Shown: positions 12,862-13,297 of the stretch, piece after piece | How positions within the stretch are numbered: the first letter of the stretch is position 1 | Layout: each line of letters starts with the position of its first letter | Origin: Actinomycetota bacterium | GTDB lineage: Bacteria; Actinomycetota; Actinomycetes; Actinomycetales; Microbacteriaceae | NCBI GenBank assembly: GCA_016870695.1 | Contig: VGAV01000028.1 | Coordinates: 1-13,297 of the forward strand | Length of the DNA stretch: 13,297 bases | Reading direction: 5' to 3' | The notes under the pieces: model-generated | What the model saw: the letters and a program-made list of their open reading frames with translations, nothing else | Database searches by the model: none | Told to the model about the DNA's origin: nothing | Translations under genes and position numbers: made by a program

Positions 12862-13297
12862 ATGACGCGACCGATCACCCTGTTCACCGGCCAGTGGGCC
12901 GACCTGCCGTTCGAGGAGGTGGCCCGTCTCGCCGGCGAGTGGGGCTACGACGGCCTCGAGATCGCCTGCTGGGGCGATCACCTCGACCCCTGGCGCTGGG
13001 ACGACGACGCCTACGTGCAGGGCAAGCTCGACGTGCTGGAGCGCAACGGGCTGAAGGTCTTCACGATCTCCAACCACCTCAAGGGGCAGGTCGTCTGCGA
13101 CGACCCCATCGACCAGCGGCACCGCGACATCGTCTCGGACCGCGTCTGGGGCGACGGGGATGCCGAGGGCATGCGCCGGCGCGCAGCGGAGGAGCTCAAG
13201 AACACCGCACGGCTCGCCGCGAAGCTCGGCGTGAAGACCGTGACCGGGTTCACCGGGTCGAGCATCTGGAAGTACGTCGCGATGTTCCCGCCCGCCA
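12862..13297 (+). CDS. Sugar phosphate isomerase/epimerase-type TIM barrel, N-terminal part
   Basis: ATG 12862 is preceded by the purine-rich GAGAGAGGA, and the frame runs open off the right edge, leaving 145 visible residues. It starts [20 protein letters not shown] with no signal peptide, so the protein is cytoplasmic, unlike the Tat-exported barrel at 2145-3170. Landmarks of the xylose-isomerase-like fold are [20 protein letters not shown] (about 23-42), [18 protein letters not shown] (59-76) and [18 protein letters not shown] (about 119-136). The metal-binding half is beyond the window. Position right after the Gfo/Idh gene fits isomerisation, epimerisation or elimination of the oxidised sugar. 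The reaction is inferred from context only. Confidence 0.88.
   Translation, partial: MTRPITLFTGQWADLPFEEVARLAGEWGYDGLEIACWGDHLDPWRWDDDAYVQGKLDVLERNGLKVFTISNHLKGQVVCDDPIDQRHRDIVSDRVWGDGDAEGMRRRAAEELKNTARLAAKLGVKTVTGFTGSSIWKYVAMFPPA

Noticed and set aside
1..13297. Insertion sequence, phage or toxin-antitoxin genes
   Set aside because: No transposase, integrase, structural phage or toxin/antitoxin motif seen in any convincing frame.

Overview
The window comes from a high-GC actinobacterium, most likely Microbacteriaceae and probably Microbacterium-like. The reasons are third-position G/C codons almost throughout, GTG starts, Ala/Arg-rich signal peptides, and frequent use of the hexamer GGATGC. 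It is an accessory carbohydrate-utilisation and cell-surface region. I see no rRNA, tRNA, CRISPR array, transposase or phage gene. No gene-free stretch exceeds 300 bases.

Left third (+ strand, 1-6291). The window opens inside a large secreted multidomain protein: the end of a sugar-dehydrogenase-like propeller, then PKD, CBM6-like and Ig-like domains. After a hairpin comes a Tat-exported sugar isomerase/epimerase-type TIM barrel (2145-3170). Only 17 bases later is a secreted protein with a beta-helix-like repeat region and a C-terminal domain carrying a WxL-type motif (3188-4459). A strong terminator follows, then a DUF916/WxL-interacting-type protein with a signal peptide and one C-terminal membrane anchor (about 4625-5839). 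Two copies of an ~84-base imperfect palindromic repeat flank this last gene, and the first overlaps its signal-peptide codons. A tiny zinc-ribbon-like ORF (6124-6291) ends the block.

Middle third (- strand, 6427-10274). Read in transcription order, this holds a two-domain ribose-type sugar ABC ATPase, its permease (start and stop overlapping as GTGA), a hairpin terminator, and a ROK-family repressor.

Right third (+ strand, 10540-13297). This holds a ribose-type lipoprotein sugar-binding protein transcribed divergently from the ATPase, a hairpin, a Gfo/Idh/MocA NAD(P)-dependent oxidoreductase, and a second (cytoplasmic) sugar isomerase/epimerase TIM barrel that runs off the edge.

Working model (inference). 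A sugar or glycoside is processed outside the cell by the dehydrogenase-like protein and the Tat-exported TIM barrel. The product is imported by the ribose-type ABC system and then oxidised and isomerised or eliminated inside by the Gfo/Idh plus TIM-barrel pair, under ROK control. An 11-base motif lies in inverted orientation at both divergent promoters and is a candidate operator. The most unusual element is the WxL-like/DUF916 pair, resembling the Firmicutes WxL surface system, next to the exported sugar enzymes.
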